In this document: positions 35,415-46,899 of the stretch, piece by piece
How positions within the stretch are numbered: the stretch's first letter is position 1
Layout: each line of letters begins with the position of its first letter
DNA from: Sinotaia quadrata
Lineage: Eukaryota; Mollusca; Gastropoda; Architaenioglossa; Viviparidae
Assembly (NCBI GenBank): GCA_028829895.1
Contig: CM054181.1
Location: forward strand, 30,464,857-30,528,856
Direction of reading: 5' to 3'
Length of the DNA: 64,000 nt
Notes under the pieces: model-generated
What the model saw: only the letters and a program-made list of their open reading frames with translations
Told to the model about the DNA's origin: nothing
The model's database searches: none
Made by a program: the position numbers and the translations under genes

Positions 35415-35870
35415 AACATTATTTATTTTAATTTTGCTTTCAGATTTTCACCATCCTATATACACTGTCCACTTCCGCAAAATTACAGTGAACGGCATCC
35501 CCTGAATTTCCTATCCATCGCAACCAACCAAAAAAAAAAGATTGCACGCTTCATAAAATTCAGTACCGACAACCCCGTCGTTAGAAGTTCGTAATGTGCT
35601 TCTCTCCCTTGCATGGAAACTTCAACGTCGCGGTTCAGATTGTGTAGAATTTGGAAATAGCCCAGCTCCTGGGAGCAGACCATGCAGTAGTGTATGACAG
35701 CAATATCACAGACAAAGTCAGCAAAGTTTTGACGCACTATGAGCGGAAGGATTTCCTGGAAGTGAAAGGATGGAGACACGTACCTGAGCCCAGTAAGATC
35801 AATGCATGAAATTCATTCAGCTACCTTTCTTTATTGTTCGTCAACCTGTAGCGTTAAGTTGCAGTGTTCA
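35415..35870 (+). pseudogene. GT92 exon 2 pseudogene copy with flanking intron
   Basis: It is highly similar to 28080-28500 of GT92-A and includes about 25 bp of the preceding intron with its acceptor (TTTATTTTAATTTTGCTTTCAG), so the copy was made at the DNA level. Compared with GT92-A it has a 1-nt deletion after CTTCATAAAA, a Trp to TAG change, a Gln to TAG change (GTGTAGAATTTG) and a 10-bp deletion just before the donor region. Similarity continues into the following intron (GTAAGATCAATGCATGAAAT) and fades near 35870. The long open frame on the opposite strand is a shadow. Confidence 0.9.
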
Positions 35871-36335
35871 GCAGCCAGCATGTCATCGAAACATTAGCAT
35901 GCATAAGATTTCCTTCTGGAACTAGCTTATCGATGTACAGATTAAACAAGCACGATGTTAATTTGGACTCATGTATTTGTTTGACTGATTTTAGGATGGC
36001 TGATCAAATAATTAAATAATTGTTTGGTTGGTTATCTGATTGATTGACTGACTGATCATTTCATTGAATAGATGATCAATTGGCAGAAAACTGGCATTGA
36101 TGCTTTCTGCTTTGTTTTTTATTTTTTTTATTTTTTTGCAGCTTCATAATTTTTCATTGACATTCTCTAACCTTTCGAATAAGTTTAATATAGATTTTTA
36201 TTTTACAACTTTTAAGGCAATAAATAGTCCTTAAAATCTTCCTACACACAGATTTAAAAAATTTTTTTTGTTAGATGCATAGTGTATCAGTCCTTCACTA
36301 AGAAACTTCAGAAAACTGAATTTCTCAAGATTGAA

Positions 36336-36388
36336 AGAAGCCATCACGGTGCTGCACTTTCTGCTAGTTCCAGATCTCCAGGAATCCT
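36336..36388 (+). pseudogene. GT92 exon 3 pseudogene fragment
   Basis: GAAGCCATCACGGTGCTGCA and the next 30 bases (TTTCTGCTAGTTCC, AGATCTCCAGGAATCC) match GT92-A exon 3 at about 28930-28980, with only a few differences. It lies on the same strand and in the same order as the exon 2 copy. The exon 3 part that should precede it, including the DxDE motif, is missing and replaced by unrelated AT-rich DNA. Homology stops where the 46-bp array begins. Confidence 0.88.
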
Positions 36389-36392
36389 CTGT

Positions 36393-36806
36393 CCACATCA
36401 CTCTTCCTGCATACCGCCAACCAAACTTCTCTCTCTGTTTACATCACTCTCCCTGCATACCGCCAACCAAACTTCTCTCTCTGTTCACATCACTCTCCCT
36501 GCATACTGCCAACCAAACTTCTCTCTCTGTCTACATCACTCTCCCTGCATACCGCCAACCAAACTTCTCTCTCTGTTCACATCACTCTCCCTGCATACCG
36601 CCAACCAAACTTCTCTCTCTGTTTACATCACTCTCCCTGCATACCGCCAACCAAACTTCTCTCTCTGTTCACATCACTCTCCCTGCATACCGCCAACCAA
36701 ACTTCTCTCTCTGTCTACATCACTCTCCCTGCATACCGCCAACCAAACTTCTCTCTCTGTTCACATCACTCTCCCTGCATACCGCCAACCAAACTTCTCT
36801 CTCTGT
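36393..36806. repeat. 46-bp minisatellite, 9 copies
   Basis: The unit is CATCACTCTCCCTGCATACC, GCCAACCAAACTTCTCTCTC, TGTTCA. The copies differ at TGTTCA/TGTTTA/TGTCTA and one TACTGCC. The length is not a multiple of 3, so the open frames cycle through three readings of the unit; they are not genes. Confidence 0.95.
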
Positions 36807-37338
36807 TCGGCTGCACGATTCCCTGTTCGCATACAACCAAGGCTTTCGGACCCTCTCACACACCACTAACATGCAATATAACTTGGCCGCAAAGAAAACC
36901 CACAGTAGACAATTCAGACACAGAGACTGAAACCTGTGTTAGCTGACTCTTCTGTGCTATCTTACTTTGGTTCTAATATAAATTTCTTTTAAATTGCTTA
37001 GAGTTGTATAATGCTTTTACTATCTAGAAAAACTACCCTAAATAATCTTTAAATACAACATATAAATTACAAAATAAACATTCAGATCAAATAAATGTCT
37101 ATATTCATGTGATAAGGGGAAACCATGCTCTCACACATAAATCATAAAATGCACTAAGAAAATAATATAAACCAGCATACAAAATTATATAAATACAAAC
37201 TACAACCCACTTCCTATTTGAATACATAAATATCAACTTTAATTAATAAATGTATAAGATAGTAAATAACGATTAAAATGTATACACAAACACAGCATTA
37301 CACATTAATTAAAGCACAGGCAATACCACGCCATGCGG

Positions 37339-37506
37339 TTCAAAACAAAGTATGGTCGTGACCTACTTTACCGCAAGGCATGGTTTTACTGGTAAAACAA
37401 AGTGAGTGGTCATGACCTACTTTACCGCCAGGCATGGTTTTACTGGTAAAACAAAGTGAGTGGTCATGACCTACTTTACTGCTAGGCATGGTTTTACTTG
37501 TAAAAC
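37339..37506. repeat. 54-bp unit, three copies
   Basis: The unit is AAAACAAAGTGAGTGGTCAT, GACCTACTTTACCGCCAGGC, ATGGTTTTACTGGT. The first copy is slightly diverged. It lies about 340 bp beyond the GT92-B stop codon. A fainter ~50-bp periodicity continues to about 37740. Confidence 0.9.
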
Positions 37507-37845
37507 AAACTAAGCGCTGTACACGTGCACACACAAAGCACTGTGCACAGGTACACACACCATTCCCCAAGCAAGAAGTCAAAGAAGAGGAAACCACATT
37601 ATGTGTAAATCCACAAGAAATGGAAATGATAAAACATATTGAGTAAACCAACATACAATGGAAACTGTAAAGCAAATTATGTATAAATCTACTTGAAATG
37701 AAAACACTAAAAGAAATTATGTGTAAACTCACTATAAACATAAACTATTACTTAAATTATTTTAACCCATTGGGTATTGACACTAGAAATATCAGTTGTA
37801 ACAGTAATATATATTTGTGAATTTTAAATTGAATAATGCAAGTTC

Positions 37846-38827
37846 TCAAATAGTTATATTTTTTGTTTTTGATAATTGTTGTATGATATTTTCTATTCTT
37901 TTAATAAGCTCTGGAGTGAACTTCAGAGCAGACGTGTCTTTTATTGACTTTTTGGGTGGGAAGTTGCGATAATGGTGGAGGAGGGCTATTGATGGATCCA
38001 CCAGCACAGCTTCATACCCCTGTACATATTCTCTTGGATAGTGAATTCCCATCACAGTTACCTTCAGGGGATCAACAATATTTTTCATGCAAAAGGGAGG
38101 CGACCATATGAACTCTGTACGAAACTCCTTCATGGCTGTTTGCAGATTTAGTTTGCGAGCTTTCAATCGCTCCACCTCTGTCAGATTAAACTGCCTTTCA
38201 GCACCAAAAGTGGTTTTCATGGGAGAAGAAGTGCTATTCGCTTCAGGTACAGATTGCTCAGACCAATAGAAAAAGACGTTACGAAATGTGTAAGCTCCAA
38301 TTCGTGACACGTTTTTTCCTGCCTGATGTCGAATGTGTTCGAGCATGTCTGCCCAATTGTTGTGCTGATGTGGCACAATCATCTCATCCAGGTCCATAAA
38401 CACCAGGAGCTTGGCTTGGTACCGCAAGCGCAGCAAACAGTCGTTTACTGCAGCCATCTGGCCATGATACCAAACAGGCTCCGGTAGATCATGCCAAGTA
38501 CGCATGCGCAGAAATCCCTGGTCAGCATAGTGCTGAAACAGGCGGGACACATCAGGACCCACGCTTGTAATGTATACCAAGGCGTGGTCAGCGCCGAGTA
38601 AGCGAGCGAACTCCAGTGTCTCTAATACCTGGTGCCAGTTGTTGTACTTTCCGTGAAGTGGAGATAAGCACAAAGCCATCTGCCAACGAGGCTGCCCTGA
38701 CCCACGTTCGGGATAGGTGATCGTCAGATTGTTGAGGGATAGCTTATTTTTGTCTTCGATCACTGATACGTACTTTGGACGTGCCATGTTTGGAGGTAGA
38801 ATGCAATGAATGTATATGGGTACATAT
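37846..38827 (-). CDS. GT92 family glycosyltransferase B, exon 2 with stop
   Basis: Terminal exon of the second complete GT92 gene (exons 52711-52128 and 38827-37846 on the - strand, 521 residues in total). The acceptor is TTTCCTTTCAG; the longer open frame up to 39096 is intron. It holds YIHCILPPN, WQMALCLSPLHGKY, LGADHALVY, the motif VFMDLDEMIVPHQHNNW with D340-L-D342-E343, VFFYWSE, then FCMKNIVDP, KVTVMGIHYPREYVQGYEA and LLHHYRNFPPK. These cover the family core from start to end. Unlike GT92-A it has no intron before GQMAAVNDC. It is intact and convergent with GT92-A, 8.5 kb away. Confidence 0.93.
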
Positions 38828-38912
38828 CTGAAAGGAAAAAAATAAACTTCACTCAACAACAACAGCAACAGCAACAACAACAAAAACAATAATAATAAGA
38901 AGAAGAAGAAGA

Positions 38913-39300
38913 AGATAAGAACAGATCGAGTGATTCGTGCACAAAGACCAGACATTGTAGTTCTCACTAAGTCTAACAGACTAGAAACATTGATATCTCT
39001 GTCCAATAGAATGAAAAATAAAAGCAAAAGAAAGAGTAAAAATAGAAAAATATTAGGAATCCAGAGACTGTGGAATAAAAAAGCAGAAAGGATCACTGGG
39101 GAGTATTACATATGAGTTGGAAGGCTGAACACATATAAACTACCTTGAAACCACAGATGCGCTCCATTATTAAAAACATATTTTCTCGAAAGTGCCAACA
39201 TCGTCCGTAAAACCTTGGATCTCCCAGAATCTTGGTAAGATTCTGAGATCTTGGTTCAAAACCTACAATCAGCAGAAGTCATGGAAAAAGGAATAATAAT
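38913..39300 (+). mobile_element. LINE C-terminal remnant
   Basis: In the + strand, broken frames give RTDRVIRAQRPDIVVLTKS, then RLWNKKAERI and, after stops, LLKTYFLESANIVRKTLDLP. The order R-P-D-I-V-V, a Lys-rich stretch, a Leu-Trp-(Asn/Lys) step, and L-x-K-T-x-x-L-x-x-A-x-I-x-R-K-x-L-[ED]-L-P is typical of the end of the reverse-transcriptase ORF in a second animal LINE type, different from that at 23.5 and 33.6 kb. It ends near an AATAATAATAAC tail. It begins about 85 bp from the GT92-B exon 2 acceptor, antisense to that gene. Confidence 0.7.
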
Positions 39301-39305
39301 AACAA

Positions 39306-41040
39306 TGTATCTCGATAGTCCAGTGAATAGTGGAGGACAAAATTTATCCAGAAAGTTAAGCTAACAGGTCTGTGTTCAGAACAACTCCATTGTTTGGTGA
39401 CAGCTTCAAATCCCAACTCTGGACTTTCGATGGAAGAAAACGTGGCTTCCTCCAAACTACACCCAAACCATCCAATTTATGATGGAGAAAGCACAGCTTG
39501 ATTCTATTCGTGGTCAGACTTCACACAGATTAACAAGGTATGTTAATGTTTCAAGGTGTTTTAGCGAGAAAAAAGGGATTACTGGGTTGTAAGCGAAAAC
39601 TCGGAGGAGTTGGACTAGAGAGGAAAACATACAAATAATGTCCTCTTACTATCAAAGCCAACACACAATATGAGGATATGGAAAAAGATCCATCAACTCT
39701 GGGTTCAAACACCATTCAAGTGATATTATCAATGGACAACGGCTCCTGGACCAGAAGAGATCGATCGTGCGTAATAGAATTCTCACATATAAAGGATAGA
39801 ACAGCAACAAACTAATATTACAAGTCTATGTGCTGAAATAGAGGAAAATGAAACTTTCTCAACCTCATAACAGGCAAATCTAGTTGACTACCACACTGGA
39901 GAAATAACCAATGAACTAAATGAAGAGCGCCAATGCTTGTTAGAAGACATAAACTGTTTCATCAGTAAAAATAAGTCACACTTAGGCAGAATCCCATTAA
40001 GACATTGCAAAACAACAAAGCTCTAAAAACAGCAATTCATAATCCAAATAAAGTAGTAAGGCATATCACTCCAATGGATGTCAGAGAAGCCTATAGTCGA
40101 ATATACGCCACTGCAAGAGTAATTGTAAATATACAATGCTAGCCAAAGTACAGATAAACATCAATACCATTCTAGAAAAATAAGAATATAAAACAACATA
40201 GCGTACAGTAGGAAAGAAATAAGCTAAATTACAGCAATAATGCATAATGACAAACAGATCAACAAATACCATCTAAAGTACAGAAATATTAAGGCTGCAA
40301 TAGAAGGTGTAAAACAAATGTATTAGGATTCAGTGATATATTGCAAGAGGTCAGCATTTTCCAAAAGAACAAAATATTAAAAACTGACATGGAAGACTAT
40401 ACCAAGAATTCAAAGTAAATTCTAGAATAGAATAACAGATGCCAAATATTCAGAACATAAGATCTTGTGGGGGAAATTTTGGAACAATCCAAATATGCAT
40501 AATCCCTCAGCCAGATGGAAAAAGATAAGAAAGATGGTAAATTTGATTGAAAGTCCCTGACCTGGATCAAGGACGTATTGGGATTGAGACATTATCTCCT
40601 TACAAATAAGACTTGTTCATTGACTGCAAGACATATTAAAACTAATCAATGACCAAAAGGGTGCTGGACCAGGAAACAGGGACATAGGACCAATTGGTAA
40701 TTGATAAGGCCATAGTTACTAACAGAAATGAAGAACAAATCTTGCAACAGCACGGGGTGACTAAAAAAGAATACCTATAACTCTCTTCCACAGGACTGAT
40801 TCTTCAACCAAGATAAAAGTGCACAAGATAGCACAATCAGTACAGAAAACATTCCATGGTATCATTGATAAGCTGAAAAACAACACCCTCACATAAAACA
40901 ATATAGTAATTGCAGACATAGCAATAAAATATGGAATCTTTCTAGGTGATTCCCTATCATGTACGTAAAAGAACAAATCTCCCACCCATCTTTGCAGCAT
41001 GAGAATTCTGGAGAAAATAACCTGCATTCTAAAGCAAAGT
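39306..41040 (+). mobile_element. LINE remnant, N-terminal to reverse transcriptase region
   Basis: There is no long ORF, but short stretches in changing frames follow the order expected for the same LINE type as at 38.9 kb: RRSWTREENIQIMSSYYQSQ (39.6 kb), QRLLDQKRSIVRNRIL (39.75 kb), VVRHITPMDVREAYSRIYAT (40.05 kb), LWGKFWNNPNMHNPSARWK (40.47 kb) and IKYGIFLGDSL (40.93 kb). The last resembles the G-I-F-Q-G-D-S-L-S-P reverse-transcriptase motif. Pieces between these are deleted. Family assignment is from pattern recall and is less certain than for the other elements. Confidence 0.55.
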
Positions 41041-41117
41041 GTTTGTTTATTCTATTACTACTTTCGAACTTATGTTTTTGATTAATTGCAAATAAATACA
41101 AATAATTAATTTAAATA

Positions 41118-41290
41118 TAACTAGGATTAAAAACCTTCGCATAGCTGACCTACATCAGAATCATAGGCCATGATATGCTATTACATAACTAGGATTAAAA
41201 ACCCTACATCAGAATCATAGGCCATGATATGCTATTACATAACTAGGATTAAAAACCCTCACATAGCTGATCTATATCATAGGCCAGTGC
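41118..41290. repeat. ~60-bp unit, three copies
   Basis: The unit is ATAACTAGGATTAAAAACC then CTACATCAGAATCATAGGCC and ATGATATGCTATTAC. The first copy carries an extra CTTCGCATAGCTGAC stretch that partly recurs in the last. Confidence 0.85.
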
Positions 41291-41299
41291 CAGCTGACT

Positions 41300-42499
41300 G
41301 TATCTAATGAATCTATTGTTGATGAACATGAAAGATTTGACTCCTTTTGTAAGCACAAAATTCTGTGACTTGAGTCAAACTAAAATAATTAATCTTGCCA
41401 GAAGGCTGACGTTGTGACATCACTGCTAATACCTTGCATTTCTGGAACTTTCTCGAACATGTCAGACCGATAGTATATATAATACATCTGTGCTCTGATG
41501 CTTTACTATGTACCTTAATATGTACTGAGTTTTCTGGTTTGTTTGGTGAAAAAGCCAAGAAGGTATATCTGGAATAATTATAAGATTATCATGAAAAAAC
41601 TAAACTCTTGTTGATAGAATGTTCGTGAAACCGGTCATTTATCTGCAACTCCTGAATTATTCCAGTGACAGGATAATTGTGACTGAGTACAAACTTGAGA
41701 CAGTGAGGACCTCATGATTCATACATGTGGTTCAGTCTTTCTGTGCATCGATAACGAACAGAGTAGCCACCATCCTGCATTTGCTACACATCCTGGCACC
41801 TTCAGTGATGAGTCCACACTTACTGGCACATAATCAGGTGAATGTGTGTCCAGCTCTCAAATCAGTGTTGCAACATTTTTCTCTTATATCTATTTCTAAT
41901 AGTTATTAATCTAAACATGTTAGTACATATTTAACTCATTAGGACTTTGATGCAAGACTTGTGTAAAGATATTGAACAATTTAGAATCTAATAAACTTGA
42001 ATTGAATGACATTTTCTTAATAGAAGATTTAAATTTTTAATTGGAATCAAAACCTAATGTGTAATTTTGTGATTTGCTTGTAGATATTGTATAAATGATT
42101 TTGTTGATTATTTAGTTAGGTATAATTAATAAAATTGTTGATTTTACTTTCCCACTTTGACTAAATTGATAAAAAGAAAGTATGCAGGTCTGAAGGGTGG
42201 GGGCAGCCAAACATATTTAATCTTAACAAGACAGTAGCGCATACTTTAGGGAAGGTATCCTTTCAAACTGGTATAAGGAAGTATGAGGGCGAGAGTTGGA
42301 AATGATGTAATACCTAGCTTAATATTAACTAGCAGAATTGTATTTCACTCTGAACGAGTAACACTAGAAGAGGAGAACAATTAGCGTAATTGTTGATTCT
42401 AGGGCTTGAAAGACGAAGACTGTCGATTAGTGGATTACTATATTAATAAAATATAATTAATTATTAATTCACTGGTGTGGAAGGTTCACCCAGCCTGTC

Positions 42500-42500
<1 letters not shown>
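41300..42500. other. intron of GT92-B, nothing recognised
   Basis: AT-rich intron sequence without recognised coding or repeat structure. Confidence 0.45.

Positions 42501-42502
<2 letters not shown>

Positions 42503-42546
<44 letters not shown>
42503..42546. repeat. (AT)n microsatellite
   Basis: About 22 AT repeats. Confidence 0.97.
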
Positions 42547-42552
<6 letters not shown>

Positions 42553-42917
42553 TTATTCTTCTGTCTATTCTTTCTAGTTAAGTCGACTATACATTTGTGC
42601 ATTTAGTTAGTAATTTTATTATTAATATTTTTATTAAGTGAATGATTTATGTTGGTGGAAGCATTTTGAAATAAAGTGAGAAAGATTCCATTGTGAATGG
42701 AAACAAAATGTTTATAAACTGCTAGTCTTTCAAGTGGAATGAAGTATAAGCAGGAGATGAAGATTAGTGAACTGAGAGTAAACAATGACATCCTTGGCTG
42801 GCCTTGAGCTTTGGCCAATGGAGGCAAAGGAATAAGTGGAAATTATAGAAATAGAAACAGCTAGAATAGATACATTCATTTCAGAATGCATATGAAAACA
42901 AAGAGGAATATGTGGGA

Positions 42918-42958
42918 GGGAGAGAGAGACAGAGAGAGAGAGACAGAGAGAGAGAGAA
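42918..42958. repeat. (GA)n-rich tract
   Basis: GAGAGA runs interrupted by GACA. Purine-rich text continues to 42985. Confidence 0.9.
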
Positions 42959-43336
42959 ATATTGGAAAGAGAGAAAGAAAGCGAAATATTAAAAAGAGTG
43001 TGACCATATGAAACCACAAATGATGTAATTATTAATTTTTCTAATTAATTAAATGTAACTTCATGCTTTTCATGTGATATGCATTTTTTTACTCATCACT
43101 TTCTAGGGTAAAAGTGAAGAAAACTTGTTGGTATGCTAGTTGTTCTCAGTAACGTATCTTGAGACAATCAGTTCATTAGTGTTAATATGGCTATGTGGAC
43201 AACTCTAGCTAGTTTAGCAGGCAAGAGTTAGAATTTCTAAGGACCTGGATATGTATAAGTACTCACGTTTTGCCTGCAGACTTTCATTGATGTGGCACCC
43301 AGCTTTTGTATTAAGAGAAACAATAAGTTTGAGTAT

Positions 43337-43340
<4 letters not shown>

Positions 43341-43393
<53 letters not shown>

Positions 43394-43399
43394 TGTGTA
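43341..43399. repeat. (GT)n microsatellite
   Basis: About 28 GT repeats with one GTAT interruption. Confidence 0.97.
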
Positions 43400-43702
43400 T
43401 TACACCTCTCTGTGCACCTTTCGCTCGTTATTATTATTATTTATTTATTAATGTCTCATAATTAATCACAAGTTATCTAGACTCTTAATTTATTGTTATT
43501 AATAATTCTCCCACACCATCAACATTGGGGATTATAAGGATGTCGTAAAACTCTACTCTTTACACAATAATATGATAGACGTTTTACTGTTGCATAATGT
43601 ATAATCAAAAGAGTACTGACATTTCAATCACTTCACAACACTGTTTGATTAAGCGTTAGACACTCATACATTTTATCCTAGCATAGATATCAACAGTCAA
43701 AT

Positions 43703-43704
<2 letters not shown>

Positions 43705-43777
<73 letters not shown>

Positions 43778-43793
43778 TACATACATACATACT
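43705..43793. repeat. (CA)n then (CATA)n microsatellite
   Basis: About 34 CA repeats followed by five CATA repeats. Confidence 0.97.
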
Positions 43794-43971
43794 ATATGTA
43801 TATAAAATCAAGTTCATAGGAATGGTTTCATCAGATAAATGAGAGTGGAGTATTAGAGAGATGAATATTGTCAATGTACATAACCTTTTCAAAGTTGGAA
43901 GCTGTTGCTGACACGTGTTCACAATCATGCGGTTTGCAACAAGTCACTTTCTTTCTTATTAGATGATAGTT

Positions 43972-44140
43972 CAAAGTGCCCCTTCTAAGCACATTACACA
44001 ACTTTTCCAGAATCTTTTATGTGCTCACAAAGCACACCATGTAGAATCATCCAAAACTTCGTATGCTCTATCAAAACACACCACGAGGAGTGTTCCAATA
44101 CCTTCATGTGCACTACTCAAGCACACAACAAGAAATGTTA
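43972..44140. repeat. degenerate ~44-bp tandem array
   Basis: Four weak copies of a unit with AAGCACA.CA, a 10-base spacer, a CCA-AA/TTCC-like stretch and TATGTGCTC. Copies are strongly diverged. Confidence 0.6.
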
Positions 44141-44432
44141 AAAAAAATCTTTGTGAATTCTCGAGACCGAACTCAAACTTCAATATCCATTAGCTTTTGA
44201 ATGGAATTCACAAGAATCAACTTACAGCAACACATTTATTGATAAGTTCGATGACAGTGCTGGATACGCACACACACCAACATGATCCAGTAGAGTACAG
44301 AAGTCACTGCTGTTGGAAGCGGATACAAGGTTACAAAACATCAAAAGCCATGCTCCTTTCTCTGAAAGTCAAATTAAGGGCAGCGCTAAGTTTCAGGTAT
44401 ATTTCATCTCTAAATTCCTTTCTCTCTTACAC

Positions 44433-44485
44433 ACATTCTCAACTTACAAATCCTGTAACAATGTTCATTAGCCCGATACACATGC
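44433..44485. repeat. dispersed ~50-bp repeat, copy 2
   Basis: CATTCTCAACTTACAAATCC, TGTAACAATGTTCATTAGCC, CGATACA matches 33423-33475 at about nine of ten bases. Confidence 0.6.
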
Positions 44486-44519
44486 TGCATAAGAAATGTA
44501 GCATTGATCAAAATTCACG

Positions 44520-45880
44520 ATTATAATAGACAGCGTTAAAATGGTTCAATTACATAAGCATTCTCCAATTCAAATCATAGATCAATAGCAAACGTATAAA
44601 ATATTTCTAGGCCCATTATTTCTTTATCAGTCATTAACTTACCATAAGTTAATGATCGCCTTTATGACCTTTAGAGCTTGAGTTATGTCAAAATCAAAGT
44701 AATTAGAATATAGAACTTTCTTCAACAAAGTAACTTTTGGTCTATCCCCATTGGATGAAATTGTTATGAACAAGTGTGAGATTATTGGTCAGAAAAACTA
44801 CACATCCACTTGGAACTCATTCGTAATGACATCAGCAAGTTCTAGCATATTCTTTACCTGAGTTGTTATTTTAACTCTTGGTACTTACAAACAAATCATC
44901 ATGTGCAGTACCCGAAGGTCATGTCACACTGACATTTAACAAATTATATAATAAATAAGTTTAGAAATAAGGACAGGCAAATTTACTCTGCCACATTTTG
45001 GAACAGATGGATTAGAGAGAAATTCTTACCTAAAGAAATTCTTTAATTATTTTCTAATGTGTTTCTTACTGATTGACTTAAAGTGTTAAAATAAAATTGG
45101 TTTCACAGATACAAAAGTTATGCGAGTGTATCTGGGAGAGAGAGCGTGAATGAATTTAAGTAGATATTTTTATGAAAATATTTACACGTGTCACATATTT
45201 ATTTCATCAGTGCTTCACAATCTTTCTTCTTCTTTATTGACTATATCTACTTGGCCACCTTTTCTCATGTATAAGGCAATTTCGGCAAGGATACAAATCC
45301 ATATTTTTACGTTTACCAGGAGAAAGTGTGGAAGAGGTGTTTTGACTGGCCATTCATAAAGCCGTACTCTGTTTGGGGCTGCTGGCAGAACTTTTGCCTG
45401 AGAAGCTTCAAGCACCACTGGCGAAGTCAATCTATACACATTTTGTTGAGAATTTAAAGGCTTCAACTTGGCATATCACCTTTAAAAATATTCAATAGGT
45501 GAAAATATTCCAAACTTAACCTTTCCCAAACTGTCTCTATAACGGATTTCCATTCCCTATTCGTGTGTATAAATCTGTGTCAATTTGACTTTAAATGGAA
45601 AACTCCGAACTATGAACTTTAGTTTCTTTTTTTTTTATATAAAAAAACTGAACTCAGGAAACGATTAATTTTTCATAAGAGTAAGCAAACTATTTCATAT
45701 CCCACCCTAAACTAGCTACCACACAACTGAGATTTTATCATACCCATTAATGGACATTTAACTCCTTCCCAAAGCAGCCATAAAGAAATAGCAATTGTTC
45801 CCCTCGCTACCCCTATACAATTCCTCAGCGCTAGAATAAAAATATTGCCGACCATGTTTATTTATAGCCATGCTCTATTA
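44520..45880. other. intron of GT92-B, nothing recognised
   Basis: Mostly AT-rich. The - strand of 45215-45466 has a protein-like open frame (contains RVRLYEWPVKTPLPHFLL), but no family, start or splice evidence. Confidence 0.4.
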
Positions 45881-45888
45881 AGTCTCTC

Positions 45889-46100
45889 CGGTCTTGGTTA
45901 AAGGGCTGATCACTCTACTCTCAAATTAGCTCATCTCTGACTGGTCTATCCAGACTTGGTTAAAAGGGCTGATAACTCTACTATCAAATTAGTCATTCTC
46001 GGTCAGGTCTCCCCAGACTTTGTTAAAGGGCTGTTAATTCTGATATCAAATTAGCCATACTCTGCCAGGTCTCTCTGGTTTTAGTTAAAGCACTGATAAC
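45889..46100. repeat. ~63-bp tandem array, about 3.5 copies
   Basis: The unit is GGTCTTGGTTAAAGGGCTGA, TAACTCTACTATCAAATTAG, CCATCTCTGCCAGGTCTCTCC-like. Copies are about 80-85 percent alike by eye. Confidence 0.85.
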
Positions 46101-46540
46101 TCTGATATATTAATTAAAGACATTTAAATTCATTAAAACCTTGCAAAAGTGCTTGCATTTGGATTATTATATTACAATAACAATAATATATATTTTGGTT
46201 TTTTTTATATATGTGTATGTGTGTGTTTTCAATTGTCTTTAATATCTATGACTTTCCTGAACACACAGATCAAATAGCATGTGCGCTGCCAAAACTGTTA
46301 TTAAAATAGGCTTTTTTGTGGTCAACTTCCGGTTTTCATTACCCACTTTATAAACTTACATCGAATCACTCACATTTAAAATTGTTTCTTTAAGCTACAA
46401 ACCATAATTAAAAGCACGGTAACGCACTGTGCAGTGCATAGATGTATATATAACTGGAGAAAATTAAAAGAGGATTTAAATTAATCTTGTTCTGAACATT
46501 GTTACTGTCAGTGTGATGCACTATTCACCTTATGTTGAAT

Positions 46541-46876
46541 GCCATAGGAGAGAGACTACAAGAGATAGTGGCTGTTTGCTTTGCCACAGGAGACAGACTA
46601 CAAGAGATAGTGGCTGCTTGCTTTGCCATAGGAGACAGACTACAAGAGATAGTGGCTGCTTGCTTTGCCATAGGAGACAGACTACAAGAGATAGTGGCTG
46701 CTTGCTTTGCCATAGGAGACAGACTACAAGAGATAGTGGCTGTTTGCTTTGCCATAGGAGACAGACTACAAGAGATAGTGGCTGTTTGCTTTGCCATAGG
46801 AGACAGACTACAAGAGATAGTGGCTGCTTGCTTTGCCATAGGAGACAGACTACAAGAGATAGTGGCTGTTTGCTTT
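46541..46876. repeat. 42-bp minisatellite, 8 copies
   Basis: The unit is GCCATAGGAGACAGACTACA, AGAGATAGTGGCTGCTTGCT, TT. Copies vary only at GGAGAG/GGAGAC, CCATAGG/CCACAGG and GCTGCTT/GCTGTTT. The 42-bp length opens long frames on both strands, including a 170-codon one; I regard all as artefacts of the repeat. Confidence 0.95.
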
Positions 46877-46899
46877 GCAGCTAATAAATCTTCCACAGT

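Noticed and set aside
36282..36930. Two ~195-codon ORFs with T-S-L-S and N-F-S-L repeats
   Set aside because: The 46-bp unit cycles through three frames; both ORFs read the same array.
37846..39096. GT92-B ORF extended upstream to 39096
   Set aside because: Sequence above 38827 is intron: leucine- and phenylalanine-rich low-complexity text before a clear TTTCCTTTCAG acceptor, and exon 1 at 52128 joins in phase.
45215..45466. - strand ORF containing RVRLYEWPVKTPLPHFLL
   Set aside because: It is protein-like in parts but has no recognised family, splice sites or context; not enough for a feature of its own.
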